This document shows, one piece after another, positions 24,540-35,840 of a DNA stretch of 64,000 nucleotides; positions within the stretch are counted from its first letter, which is position 1, and the number at the start of each line of letters is the position of its first letter. Origin of the DNA: Pegea sp. RAD2-039 (taxonomy: Eukaryota > Chordata > Thaliacea > Salpida > Salpidae); assembly GCA_034620365.1 (NCBI GenBank), contig JAQGEQ010000084.1, positions 1,116,001 through 1,180,000 of the forward strand, in the 5' to 3' direction. Position numbers and translations under genes: made by a program. A model generated the notes under the pieces. That model was not told the origin of the DNA. It worked only from the letters and a program-made list of their open reading frames with translations, and searched no databases.

Positions 24540-27500
24540 TTGGCAATTACTTTAAACATTTTGCCGCGCATAAGCCGATCTTTTAGTGTTGATTAGGTAT
24601 TTGTTATAAAATTAAATATAAATTCAATTTTTTAATTATTTTTATCAGTAAAATGATTGAAATCTAAAAAAATTTTAACATTGAAAGAATTCATCCAAAA
24701 ATGTATCAGTAGTTGTTAGCGCTTTAAACAAGTTCTTTAATTAATTTATGTGGTTCCTATTTCAATTTTATATTTTCAAAATCTAATTTTTGTTAAAGGT
24801 GTAAAACTAAAAACATAAAATTGAATTAAAAATCGTCTTCAAATATACGAAACCGAATAGAATTTAGCCATATATAAGACAAACTTATATAAACTAAAAG
24901 TATAGTCTTGGAACTTTACCGCAAAAGCTAGATTTTGTCACTTGCAATAGAATTTTGTTTAAGTCAAATAGATTTGAATGCTAATTTGCTTGTGTCATTT
25001 ACTGAAATGATTTAAACAAGTTTTTTGCCACAGTTGAATATTTTCAAGGCTTCTTGAACATTGAAAATATCGAATTGAATATTTTGTATTTAAAATAGTT
25101 CCTAAAGTTTTATATTTTAAAAACATTGATTTGAAAAGTATTCAAATTTTTAAGTAATTAAATTCACGATCAATCAGGACTAGAATTAATCGTGTTTACA
25201 CAACCTCATATTTCATGTCTACAATCATTCATCAAGATTCTTACTTAGTATCAAATTGCTTCTTTGGATAAAAGTCACAATAAATCAAAAATACTCATAA
25301 AACTATTTAGTGGCTAAACTAACCATGTAATTATTAAATTATAGTTAATTAAATCTTTAATTTTTTATATTTGATTTGCTTAATGTTGTAATCTAACCTG
25401 CCGTTTCTTATTTGATCTGTTAATTTACTTAAAAATCACTTAAAATACAAAAAGATTATCTTATTAAATTATTGAACTGTAGTTATGTATATGTTGAATA
25501 CTTCAGCGAAATCAACTCCAACCTACTAACAAACCGTTTTCTATTTGAACAAATGTAATATCAGTTAAAATGTTAAGTAGCTGTAAATCTGTTTTTTAAT
25601 ATTAAGGTGCTGGTTTTTAATATTATAATCTTAGCTGAGACATTATAAAAAGCAAAATATCAATTTGATAGAAGTTGGATCTAACACTTGGTCAATTTGT
25701 TTTTTAATTAAACTTTTGTATTAAAACTTAAAAACACGAAAAAATGGAATTTTTAAACCACTATAAACTTATGTAAAAAGTAAATTGAATATTAAGATGA
25801 AACTAATCCTAACTATTTAATTTAAATGAATTTTAATTCAAAATATATAACTTCTTTTTTTAGCTTGTACAAATTTCAAGAATATATTGTTGATAAAGTT
25901 TTGCAACTAATGTGGCTTTGTTTGAACTTTATATATCTACAGAAATTAAACGATTCAAGTTTAATAAGAAATTATGCGTTTGCTAAAACAGCTGTGATGA
26001 TAATTCGGAATAAGGCTTAACCTGTTTCTTGAAAAGTTAAATGGAATTACTTAGTTTAAACTTTATGATAGCTTTTATTTGGAACATCTGATTAAATTTT
26101 ATTTCTTCCAATTTTATCTGTCATTATAACTTTGTCCATGGTCATATTTCTTTGTTGCAACAGAAAGTATTTATTAAAACTTAAGTTTTTTTTATCTTTT
26201 TACGATTGAAATCTATTCATTAATTTTATAAATTAGCCAAATGATTTTTTTAAGTTAAAAATATTTGCTGATAGAATTTATATCCAATTTGTTGTAATTA
26301 TGAAGTAAAAAGAAATTTTTTGATGATTTTCAGTAGAATGTATAAAATTGACTCTATGATAGAATCTAACAATAAAATTAAATTATGAAAATATTTTATT
26401 TACTTTAAAACTGACCATAAACTTTTATGACGTTAAATGAATTTGGATAAAAGAACTATTTTCTGCAAGCAACAATTTTCTGTTACAATTTTTTTGATAA
26501 GTTTTTTTAATTAAAATACTTTTTTCATTTTAAAACTTGTTTTAATCTTATTCTGCTTTATAAACAAAACTTAGCCAAATTAATCTTGAGAAATTGGCAT
26601 GAGAACAAAATGGCTTATTACTTAATCGTGGCATTTATTGCTAGACTGAATACAGCGATTTATCAAAAATATTTTCTTTTCTCTAAATTTCAAAATATTT
26701 AAAAAATGAGAAACATTTTATATGATAAAAAATTAGAAAGATAAGATTTATGTTTATAACGGCTTTGATAAATGTTCAATGAAACCAATTTATTCGGAAT
26801 ATTCGAAGCAATTTCTTATAACATAGTACTCAAACAAATTGGTATAAAGTATTAAAAACAGTTGTGATTGTTTTATTAAAGTTTATCACACAAGCTCTGC
26901 ATTAACTTTTTGTTATAATAAAAGAAACAATTAACTTATTTAAGATAATATTTAACAGCCAAAATGAAATATCCTTACAAATTACATTTAAAAGTTATTC
27001 GTTCATGTTTTCTAATACTTTAAGAGCATCTAGGTAAAAATCACAATAAAGAAAGTATAATTATTTTCATAAAAATCTCATTAAAAATAATTTGTTATCC
27101 TAACAACTGAGAAATCAATGACAAACAACTTTTCATTCACTTTTTATCGAAATGTTTCACTCAAACAAACTTTTTTTGTTTTAATTTAAACTATTTGAAT
27201 TTTAATATTTCATCTAGCTTAATAATATTGGTAATAATCAGTATTATATGTTTAATAAACTCAAAAAAGAAGTCTAAAACGAAAAGTTCATATTAATATC
27301 TTTTTTACTCATGCTTTGAATACCGAATACAGAACAAAGTATTATTCGTGTATAAAAAATTGTCTATGTTATGGAAATATATTTTTTAGCAGTTATTTGT
27401 TGTCATTAAAAATACGTAAATATATTCACTACTTACAATTATAAGCTTGATATAAAACTTTATTTATTTATTTTTCTTTAGTTTTAAATTTTCATTTGTA

Positions 27501-27741
27501 AATGAGCTTATAATTATATATTTATATTTCAAAAGCTTATTTAAGAAAAATAGTTTTTTATCTGTGGTAGCAGTTTAATAATTTTTCACCAAGCGTTTAG
27601 TAAAAGCATTTTCTATTTAATTATATATAAACACAAAATATAGAACTTAATTCTCTTTATTTGTAACAGCTACTTAAAGTTAGTGATTGTTATTTCATAT
27701 ATCTTTAACCCAATAATATTTTTATTGTACAAATTTTTTAC

Positions 27742-30144
27742 ATGAATATGGAAATGGAAGATATTCTAAAAAACTATTGTGAAGAAGCTAGTTCTAATTT
27801 TCTTAATCAGAATTATGGCAAAGCTTTTGCTTATTATTTGTTAGTTCTTAAATTTAGTCCAACATCTGCTAAGAATCTGATTGAGTCAGACTTCTGTGAA
27901 ACATGGAAGGAATGGAGTATCCAACTTTGTAACTTGGGAAGAATTGATAATTTGATGACTTTGTATGAAGAAGCTTGTAGTGTATTTGATGAGTGCCACC
28001 TACTTCATTTTTATATGGCACTTTGTTTATTTAAAATTGGATATCATTATGAGAGTGTTCATCTTTTTAAGAAATGTTTAGTTTTAAAACCAAATTCCAT
28101 TGAAACTCTGGTGAATTTAGAAAATGCTTGTAGTAATGTGATGGCTACCTGGCATTTTAGCATGATTAATGATAAACATAGAAATAATATATTTGATGTT
28201 GGCATAAGACATGAGATTCAAAGTTTATCTGTTGATTTAAAAAAGCTTCCTGTGCTTGATCTGGGTTCTGGCAGTGGCATCTTAAGTATGCTTGCTGCAA
28301 GAAATGGTATAAATCAGGTCCATGCCTGTGATGAATCTAAGCTGATGAACAGTATAGCGATTGATTGTATTAAAGTAAATGGTTTTGAAACAAATATAAA
28401 AACTTTTAATTGCCATTCAACTGAGCTAGTTGAAAAAACGAAAGAATCAGATTTGAAATATTCTTTAGTGATATGTGAAGTCTTTGATGCTGGATTATTT
28501 GGAGAAAGAGTTATAGAAAGTCTACATCATGCATGGAATCATCTAATAACTCCTAAAGGTGGAAGAGTTGTTCCTAATCATGCTGTAATCAAATGTGCTA
28601 TTATAGATTGTGAAGAGATAAGAAATAAACACACAAGACTTGATCTCACAAAAAAGATATTGATTACAAGTGGTGCTATAAATAAATATGGTTGTGATGA
28701 CAAAAAGCAATTACCAAATTCACTGAAATTTACTGATGTTGAGCCTTATACATCAGAGAAACTGGAAAATTTTAAATATGAAATTATTTCAAATATAGTT
28801 GATGTTTTTACTGTTGATTTTAATAACCCATCATTTTTAGAGTCTTTAATTGAAAATAATCCTTCACCAATCAATATTGACTTTTTAATAAACAAAAAAG
28901 GCTCAGCGCATGCAGTTGCTTTGTGGTTTCAATTAAGTATGGATTCTGTTGCTTTAAATGTAATTGAGTCTAAACCTGGAAGCAAATATTGCTGGGAACA
29001 AGCCATTTACCCCATCAGAAACCTAAGTAAACTTGTTGATAGTCAAAATCAAGAAAATGTTGATATTGCTTCAATTGAAGTGGATGAAAGAAACATTTTG
29101 AAAGTGAATTTTTTAGCATCTTCAAAGGGTATTTGCCTTGATAATTTTATAAAGTTAGATTCTAATGGACAACAATTGTTAGTATCTAATCAGAATATTG
29201 AAGTTTTAGAAAAATCTAATTATAAGCACATCATTTTACCAGAAGATCGTGTGCTTAGATGTAATGATGAAATCTTTTGTGATAGTTATCTTCAAATACT
29301 TTTGAACTTTTATCAAAACTGGAAAAGTAATTTCAGACCCAAATTTATTTTCTTATCTGGTGGTTTTGATCTTGTGATCATTAAATTAAAATCTAAACTT
29401 GGTCCACAGGTTGAAGTCCATCAGTTATGTCAAAATAGAGAGTATAAGGATACTTGTAACTTATTATATCAGTCTCTTCTAATTAAAGTCCGTTTGTATG
29501 ATAAAGTTGAGCAGATTTTAAAAAATAGATATGATGCTATAATCTCAGATTTAATTGCACCCAGCGGATTGATTGTTAAAGAATCATTATCTCAGTTATT
29601 CATTGTTAAATCTGTACTTAATAAAAATGGGTTAGTAATACCGAAAAAAATTCAGACATGTGGGCAGTGCTGGCAGTCTTATGAACTGTTGTCTAAGTGC
29701 AAAGTTCTTGAGAAAGAAAAGACTTGTGGACTTCAGATCGATGCTTCTATAAATCCATATTGTATATCATGTTTCAGTAACTTTAATTATTCTAAAGTCT
29801 ATCATCAAAATTTGTCAGATGAATTTGTTATTTTTGAAGATTTGTTGAAAAGTTTTGATGAGGTTGGAACATTAGGCGATAGAGTAGAACGAAGTATGAC
29901 TGTTAGCACTATTAATGATGGTATGTTAGATGCTATTGTGTTTTGGTTTAAAATATTTATTGATGATGATGTGTGTATAAATACTAAATCTTCAAACAAC
30001 CATTGGTATCAGAGTTCATATGTGTTTAGTCGAATTAATCGATTAAATATTTCAAAAAGAAATGAGATTGTCATCAAATCTGTTATGAAAAACGAAATGT
30101 TAGTTTTCTTAGTGTCTAAGTATATGTCACAACAAGAAGAATGA
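27742..30144 (+). CDS. PRMT9: Protein arginine N-methyltransferase 9 (PRMT9), single exon
   Basis: This 800-aa protein is close to the human length of about 845. Two TPR-like helical repeats occupy residues about 20-41 and 91-137. The first methyltransferase module has motif I VLDLGSGSG (171-179), an acidic post-I residue (D197) and the double-E loop CEVFDAGLFGER with E246 and E255. The THW-loop position is YCWEQ (416-420), keeping the cysteine that distinguishes PRMT9 from other PRMTs. A second, degenerate methyltransferase-like half follows (about 480-795), as in PRMT7 and PRMT9. The known PRMT9 reaction is symmetric dimethylation of an arginine in splicing factor SF3B2. The gene has no intron, unlike its neighbours. 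Codon 1 is ATG 27742; a second ATG lies two codons on. CDK5RAP3 follows after 121 bp. Confidence 0.93.
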   Translation: MNMEMEDILKNYCEEASSNFLNQNYGKAFAYYLLVLKFSPTSAKNLIESDFCETWKEWSIQLCNLGRIDNLMTLYEEACSVFDECHLLHFYMALCLFKIGYHYESVHLFKKCLVLKPNSIETLVNLENACSNVMATWHFSMINDKHRNNIFDVGIRHEIQSLSVDLKKLPVLDLGSGSGILSMLAARNGINQVHACDESKLMNSIAIDCIKVNGFETNIKTFNCHSTELVEKTKESDLKYSLVICEVFDAGLFGERVIESLHHAWNHLITPKGGRVVPNHAVIKCAIIDCEEIRNKHTRLDLTKKILITSGAINKYGCDDKKQLPNSLKFTDVEPYTSEKLENFKYEIISNIVDVFTVDFNNPSFLESLIENNPSPINIDFLINKKGSAHAVALWFQLSMDSVALNVIESKPGSKYCWEQAIYPIRNLSKLVDSQNQENVDIASIEVDERNILKVNFLASSKGICLDNFIKLDSNGQQLLVSNQNIEVLEKSNYKHIILPEDRVLRCNDEIFCDSYLQILLNFYQNWKSNFRPKFIFLSGGFDLVIIKLKSKLGPQVEVHQLCQNREYKDTCNLLYQSLLIKVRLYDKVEQILKNRYDAIISDLIAPSGLIVKESLSQLFIVKSVLNKNGLVIPKKIQTCGQCWQSYELLSKCKVLEKEKTCGLQIDASINPYCISCFSNFNYSKVYHQNLSDEFVIFEDLLKSFDEVGTLGDRVERSMTVSTINDGMLDAIVFWFKIFIDDDVCINTKSSNNHWYQSSYVFSRINRLNISKRNEIVIKSVMKNEMLVFLVSKYMSQQEE

Positions 30145-30200
30145 AAAAAACACATTTTGTTTATTATGTATATTTCTAGCATATTTTTTTATAATTTTTT

Positions 30201-30206
30201 AATAAA
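30201..30206 (+). terminator. Poly(A) signal between PRMT9 and CDK5RAP3
   Basis: AATAAA lies 57 bp after the PRMT9 stop and is followed by a GT-rich stretch (ttgttttgtg), a good cleavage-site arrangement. Only 59 bp separate it from the CDK5RAP3 ATG. Confidence 0.6.
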
Positions 30207-30265
30207 TTACTTGTTTTGTGCTTATTAGAAAAAGTGTTTGTAGTATCTAATATTATTTGAAAGTG

Positions 30266-32533
30266 ATGTCTTTGGATGAAGAGTTTCCGATTGATATTCA
30301 CTGCAACAAGTTGGTAGAATGGCTTATTAGCCGGAGGCATTGTAATATTAAATGGAAAACAAAGGCTGAGGTGATGAAAATTTATTCAACTGAATTTGTA
30401 AAAGCTTTGAAATTAGTTATTTGAACATGTATAGTAAATTCAGTAAATAGCCCTGGTAATTAGAGCAACTACACATGTTGATTTTTCGAAATATTTTTAA
30501 TGTTGTTTCAGGTTATAAAAGCAAAGATTGTGGCCGCATTGAAAGATATGCCAGCCACAAAAGAAATGGAATCACTTGTTGAAGGTTCATGTTTTCATTA
30601 CTACAAGTGCAAAAAAATTGTTGATGTCCTAAAAGATACGGAGAAAGACTCGAAAAACATCTTTGGAAGATATTCTTCCCAACGAATGAAGGTTTACACA
30701 TTTTTATTTTATTTATTCTCATAAAAATACTACTTTAGGATTGGCAAGAAATCATCCAACTGTATGAAAAAGAAAACTTGTACTTGGTTGAACTTTCCAG
30801 CAAACTCATAAGGAATGTCAATTACGAAATACCTGCAAGGAAGAAACAGAAGTCGAGAAATTACGAAATATTAGATGTAAAAATATCAATTTCAAATTTT
30901 GTGATTGAATATTTTCTATTTTCACCAATTCCTGTCTTTTTTAGCATTGTATGGAAAAAGGAATTGAAAGTTATGATAATTATGTCAAAGTAAAGCAACA
31001 ATTTGCTGATGAGTGTGCTAATATCGGAATCAAAGGAATCAAAATCCGATCTGAACTGATCAATCTTGTAAAAGATCTAAATCAAGAATTTGATCGAATA
31101 GCTTCACTGAGCAAAAAACTTTTTCCTATCGTCGAATATTATCAGGCGTTTGTCGAGTTTTCTGTTGGCAGGTTTGTGATTGGTCAGTAGGTAAAAACTT
31201 CTCAGTAATCATCGTCCAATCAGTGAGAACTTTCAAGACCAAATCACACCACTTGCTAAGTACATATCCAAATATGGTAATAAGACGATTTATGAATGGA
31301 AGTACGGGGAAGCCCCCAGTAAGATTATTAAAGAAGACAAGTTTGCTAATCTTCCGCAAGAGAATGAAATAGTCGAAGACAAAGTGAAAGCTATTTACAT
31401 AATTTATTTGGAAACACTTTTCACCACTTTTCTTCAACAGATCGACTGGGGCACCTTAGCTGATGAGGTTGATTGCGTAGAGGATCTGGCTGAAGAAGTT
31501 GAAGATATTGAATCTTATGGAATAGTCCTCGAAGAAGAGAATGAAGTAACCAACGGCTTTGAAATTGTGAGATGACGTCATCAGCGCGCGAATCTTCTTG
31601 ACTGATTCTTGCAGGTGTCTGATAATGAAGTTTGTGAAGCCACAAAAGACTCAGATGTCAAATACAACGTCGCCAAAGATGAAGATGCTTTGACATTGTT
31701 AGAGAGTCAGCAGAAGAGACGGGATTTTATGGATGAGTTGGTGGAAGTAAGTGAGAATGATCCGTAAGATCTGATTGAATGAAATGATGTTACAGCTAAA
31801 GATGTTCATCCAAAGAAGATTGAAAGAAGCTCAAATGGATCATGATCTCTTATCTATAAATCAGTTTCAAGCTGCTCCGTCAATTCTTCAACTAACGTCT
31901 GTAGAAGATCTTCAAGTGATGTTAGTGGATGTGGATGTTGTTATTTCGGACATCAACTCCACCAAGATGATCCTCATTTGTCAGATTTTTGACTCTCCAA
32001 AGTAATTTTCCAAAACTTCTGATTATTACGAATTCAGCATTTCAACTTCTCACGTGACTTCTCAAGTGATCCGCTTTCAGATCCTTTTGTGTCTTCACTT
32101 TTACAAATATTTTGGATTCCTAATTTTTAACCGAGTCAAAACACTAAATTTTATAAAATGATTCAATTAATTTCACTATTAACTTCGGTTTCATCAAAAT
32201 ATTTGTTCTGTCCAAAAACTTTTCATTGAAATTCAGATTTGTGGAGCAATTGACCAATCAGCTGAAGCGGTTTCAATTACTGATGGATAAACATTTCGAG
32301 AAAGATCGAAATTTAACAAATATAAAAAGTAGGGTTAGTGGCGAAGTACATGACCTCGAAAATGAAATAAACGAAATGATTTCTGAAACAAAGGAATGGA
32401 GGAAACTGGTGAGGATTCACTGAAGTCATCTCTTCTACTCTTTTATCATTTCACGTTTCAGATACAAGAGGATATCTCGAAGAGATACAACAACCGGAAA
32501 ATTAATTTAATGGGAGCGATCAACTTCTTGTGA
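30266..32533 (+). CDS. CDK5RAP3: CDK5 regulatory subunit-associated protein 3 (C53/LZAP)
   Basis: Inferred exons are 30266-30370, 30512-30691, 30739-30876, 30945-31171, 31224-31383, 31441-31566, 31615-31746, 31796-32001, 32237-32408 and 32462-32533. They give 505 aa, almost exactly the human length of 506. Diagnostic blocks are PIDIHCNKLVEWLISRRHC near the N-terminus, NIFGRYSSQRMKDWQEII, LVELSSKLIRNVNYEIP, one IDWG (271-274) in an acidic middle region, and the C-terminal DISKRYNNRKINLMG. The family protein joins UFL1 and DDRGK1 in the UFM1 ligase at the ER/ribosome and takes part in ER-phagy; IDWG motifs bind UFM1/ATG8. Exon 5 could instead start at 31206, but that needs a 34-bp intron; 31224 gives 52 bp. 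Vertebrates carry several IDWG motifs, so this copy looks reduced. Confidence 0.93.
31571..31582. promoter_or_regulatory. Perfect 12-bp CRE-like palindrome GATGACGTCATC
   Basis: The palindrome sits inside the 48-bp intron 6 of CDK5RAP3 and is followed by a CG-rich run (agcgcgcg). The identical 12-mer occurs in the PCGF coding exon at 2012-2023. Binding by a bZIP factor is inferred from the motif. Confidence 0.35.
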
Positions 32534-32743
32534 TTCTAACAACCACACCGAGGAGGGGGCAATATATTTTCAAATATTCAGAGTTATTTGGTGCTTTCTT
32601 TTATTGCAAATAATTTCTACTTCTTATTATTCAAGTGTTGTCAAATTGACAATTTCTTTTTATCTTTGCTGTTGTGTGGATCTTAAATCGTTTTTCAGAA
32701 GTGTTATTAAAATCGGTGGAATAATAATAAGATCAGATTTTGG

Positions 32744-32749
32744 AATAAA
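32744..32749 (+). terminator. Candidate poly(A) signal for CDK5RAP3
   Basis: AATAAA lies about 210 bp after the CDK5RAP3 stop and is followed by a T/C-rich stretch. A further AATAAA at about 32832 is an alternative. Confidence 0.4.
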
Positions 32750-34673
32750 TTTCTTCTCTAATTTATCTTTCAGTTTATTTTAGAGAAACATATTTGGAGA
32801 TATTTGTTTAATTATTTGCAAAAATTTCCAAATAAACTTTGAATAGTATAAAAATTGCTTTAAAAAAATATTGAACTTTCTTCCTATCAAATCTTACAAC
32901 TTTTTTTAATATAACAATTCAAAGATACTTGATGACATTTTACATCTAATCCTAAAATCTATTTATAATATAATTTTGTACATCAGATACTAAGTCTACA
33001 GTTACTTGATCTATCATGTTTACTTCTCAAGCTAGTATAAAGCCAAGAGGTAGTCGAATTATTTTATGATCTAAAAAATGTTATGGTTTAATATTAAAGC
33101 GAACAGTCAACTAGAAAATGTTAATTAGTTTTATACAGGTATCTCTCAACCAATTAAATTCCAACATAAAATATCTTTAATTAGCTTTTAATCACAATAT
33201 ATTGCTGGTATATATATAATTGTCTAATGATAATTGAAGGCTTTTGAATATAAACTTGCAGATTAATCAACAACTTTATGTTAATTTATTTTTCTTGGAA
33301 ACTTTTTATTGATTACTTTAGCTTACTGAAAAATTAAAAGTTCACATCATAAATTAAAGTTGATTTAAAATTATCTTTCAAATTTGTTTGTATAAAAATC
33401 TAAAGTAAATAAGTTGCTGCTCTGTCGAAACTCCTTATAAAAACTTGATTAAATTTTTTATTAAATACATCTTTTCAAATATTTAGTCAAAATGTAAAGT
33501 TTCTAATTCATCTTAATTGTTTATTCAATTTTTAAGGTCGCAAATTTATAATTTAATGATCTGTTCCCTTTTTAAGAAAATAAGTTTTTGAATAAAAATT
33601 ATCTTATCTCTTGTGTTGTTGACATTTTAGGTACACTTGTCAATCACGAGTAAGTTTCTGTGGGAACTTTAGTGAACTTAATGCCTTGTTGTCAAACAAA
33701 ACAAGATGAAAGAGCTCTGGTTTGCTAATTTAACTGAAAAGATAAGTAGAAGATATTAGTTTTCAAAGATTATCGTGGCTTAGTATTAATTGTAGTCGTA
33801 AACAAAAGCCTGGTGTGTGAATTTAATAACAGTATTTGATGTTTGATTATTATGATTAATTAGATGATTAGATTTAATTTCTTTTAAGTCAAAGAAAACT
33901 TGAAAACACAATACATAAATCTTTAGCAGTGATCTTCACAAGAGACTTTGATGGATTCTTTCTGGTAAACTTGTCTTCTCCCATTTTCTCCTTGTGCAGG
34001 CTGATCTGATCAATTCAAGTATATTGATAGTAAGCAGAAAAACAATCAGGACCTCAAATACAAACTTTAAATTGATTTGAAAGAAATTAATTATTAATGA
34101 GAATATTTTAGGGTCTTGAGTTTATCTGTTTAAGATAAAATTATTTTCAATTTTGTTAGATTTTATAACAATTACCATGTTTAAATATTTTAGTTCAAAT
34201 ATTTATACTTTAATTAAAAATATTGAATTTTTAAGTTAATCAAATTATTTTATTTCATAACTTGATTAAATCTTTATTCTATAAACATTTTATATTGATT
34301 AGATGAAGATAGATAACTACCCAGTTGTTTTATAAAGTGTTGTCATAAAAGTCTAACTTAATCTTGATAACATTTCTACTAATTTAAATGTATTTAAAAA
34401 AATTTAGAAATTGTAGTCAAATAGTTTCTGTTGTTAATGTTAAACTATTAGATATTATTCTGTAAATTGAACTGATGGTTGCAGTTTTTTGATTTCCAAA
34501 AAATTATGTATACTCTATTTAAAAATGGACCATGAATTTCTTAAAATGTTGATTAACTTTTGTCTCAAGTTTTTAATTTTGTTATATTCTGTATAAAGAA
34601 GTCACCTCAAACAGATTACTGAAGATTATTTCAAATGACTCATTTGTCAATCTAATCAATTGTTTAAGTACTT

Positions 34674-34880
34674 TTGGATAGTGGGCTAATTAAGGACATA
34701 ACCACAACAAAAGTAATTCCTACAATTGCAAAGCTTAAACAACTTGTAAACATCAGTTCTTTTAAGTCTAATCAAGCTATCATTATTGCTGAAAGCTTTG
34801 AAAAGTGGATAACAAAAAATGTTTTAAAACAGGCTCGTAGGCTTAGTTTTGTTGGCGAAGGAGTTTCACAACTCAAGTGA
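34674..34880 (+). other. Coding-like open frame, unidentified
   Basis: A 68-codon frame without an ATG begins near 34674 and stops at 34878-34880. Composition is amphipathic and lysine-rich (TTKVIPTIAKLKQL, then IIIAESFEKWITKNVLKQAR), suggesting helices, and GC is slightly raised. The helix-rich pattern loosely recalls TFIIS N-terminal or IBD-like bundles, but the key positions do not match well enough to claim it. It may be a lone exon or relic. Confidence 0.2.
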
Positions 34881-35599
34881 CTGAATTTACTTAAAGCCAA
34901 AAATAAGTTTAAATAAAAGTAATTAGCTTTTAAATTGCAGTTAATTCCATTTTCTTTTGCCATGTGTAATACTTACTGATTAGTTCTTATTTCTTAATCT
35001 CCTATTGTGTGCTTAATGACACTAGTTCAAATTTTTTATAAATATTCAAGCATTTAAAAAACCATTTAGTAAAATTTGTTCTTAATATTTGCAACTATAG
35101 TATTAATCAAAGGTTGATAAAACCGAAATTTAGTATTTGATATTCTACCTCTATTTCATGATTTCTTTTTGTATTTTCTTCAAAAGAAAAAGTTCTTTTC
35201 TTATTTCTTAAATGAAGCAGTGCTAGTAGAACAGCTACATATTAGAACGAATCAGCCAATCATAAGCTGAGCTTACATATTGCTGTATAGAATATTCCTA
35301 GCTAAAAAGAAAAATGAGTAAATTTAAGATACTTTAAAGAAATATGTAAGAAAAGTGATTTAATCGAATAAGTCTAACCAAAATCACCTCCTTAATTAAA
35401 TTAAAGATGCTAATGGAATATCGATCAGTGAATTGACAAATACAGGCAGACTTCATGATACTTTTCTATCTGAGAGCTAAAGTAGAAAAATCTTATAATA
35501 ATTTGAATTTGATTTTGACAGATTATTTCGAAGCAAAAAGTCTTGAAAACTTATTCCTTATCTAAAATATCAAATTAGGAACAGATGAAGCTTTTCTGA

Positions 35600-35840
35600 A
35601 TCATTACTTACTACAGCGAGCAAGAAATAGTTCCTCATCTACTTTTGAAGCACTCCGAGTTCATCAACAAGTCTGTACACATCGAATCAGACAGATTACA
35701 CTATATAGTATCCAGATGTTTCGCGCTTAATTCTTACAGCTCTCGCTGCACTCAAATCGAATCTTGAGAATCTTTTTGAAGAAATAAAAGATTCCAAAAA
35801 ACTTCTTTTTGATCTGCATTTTATTGTGAGTTTTTGTTGT
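35600..35840 (+). pseudogene. Frameshifted coding-like relic, unidentified
   Basis: Frame A (35600-35767) reads protein-like (EQEIVPHLLLKHSEFINKSV, then SDRLHYIVSRC). Near 35725 the coding-like signal moves to another frame that continues to about 35840 (LAALKSNLENLFEEIKDSKK). Stops end both frames, and no GT-AG intron cleanly joins them. The simplest reading is a decayed gene fragment carrying a frameshift. No family was recognised and no parent copy is in this window. Confidence 0.3.

Larger units (their letters stand above)
15621..27741. other. Gene-poor AT-rich intergenic region upstream of PRMT9
   Basis: About 12 kb of AT-rich sequence without a convincing gene. Exceptions listed separately are an orphan terminal-exon-like frame (18965-19150) and a GC-elevated patch (24396-24540). 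A short minus-strand stretch near 23358-23412 reads MKASRPPSWYEITQVL but cannot be extended. No RNA gene was recognised. Confidence 0.6.

Noticed and set aside
31172-31205. A 34-bp intron in CDK5RAP3 (acceptor at 31205)
   Set aside because: It would be shorter than the other introns seen here (44 bp or more). The in-frame acceptor at 31223 gives 52 bp and a better family alignment.
31126-31437. Minus-strand 103-codon frame across CDK5RAP3
   Set aside because: It overlaps exons whose + strand translation matches CDK5RAP3 closely.
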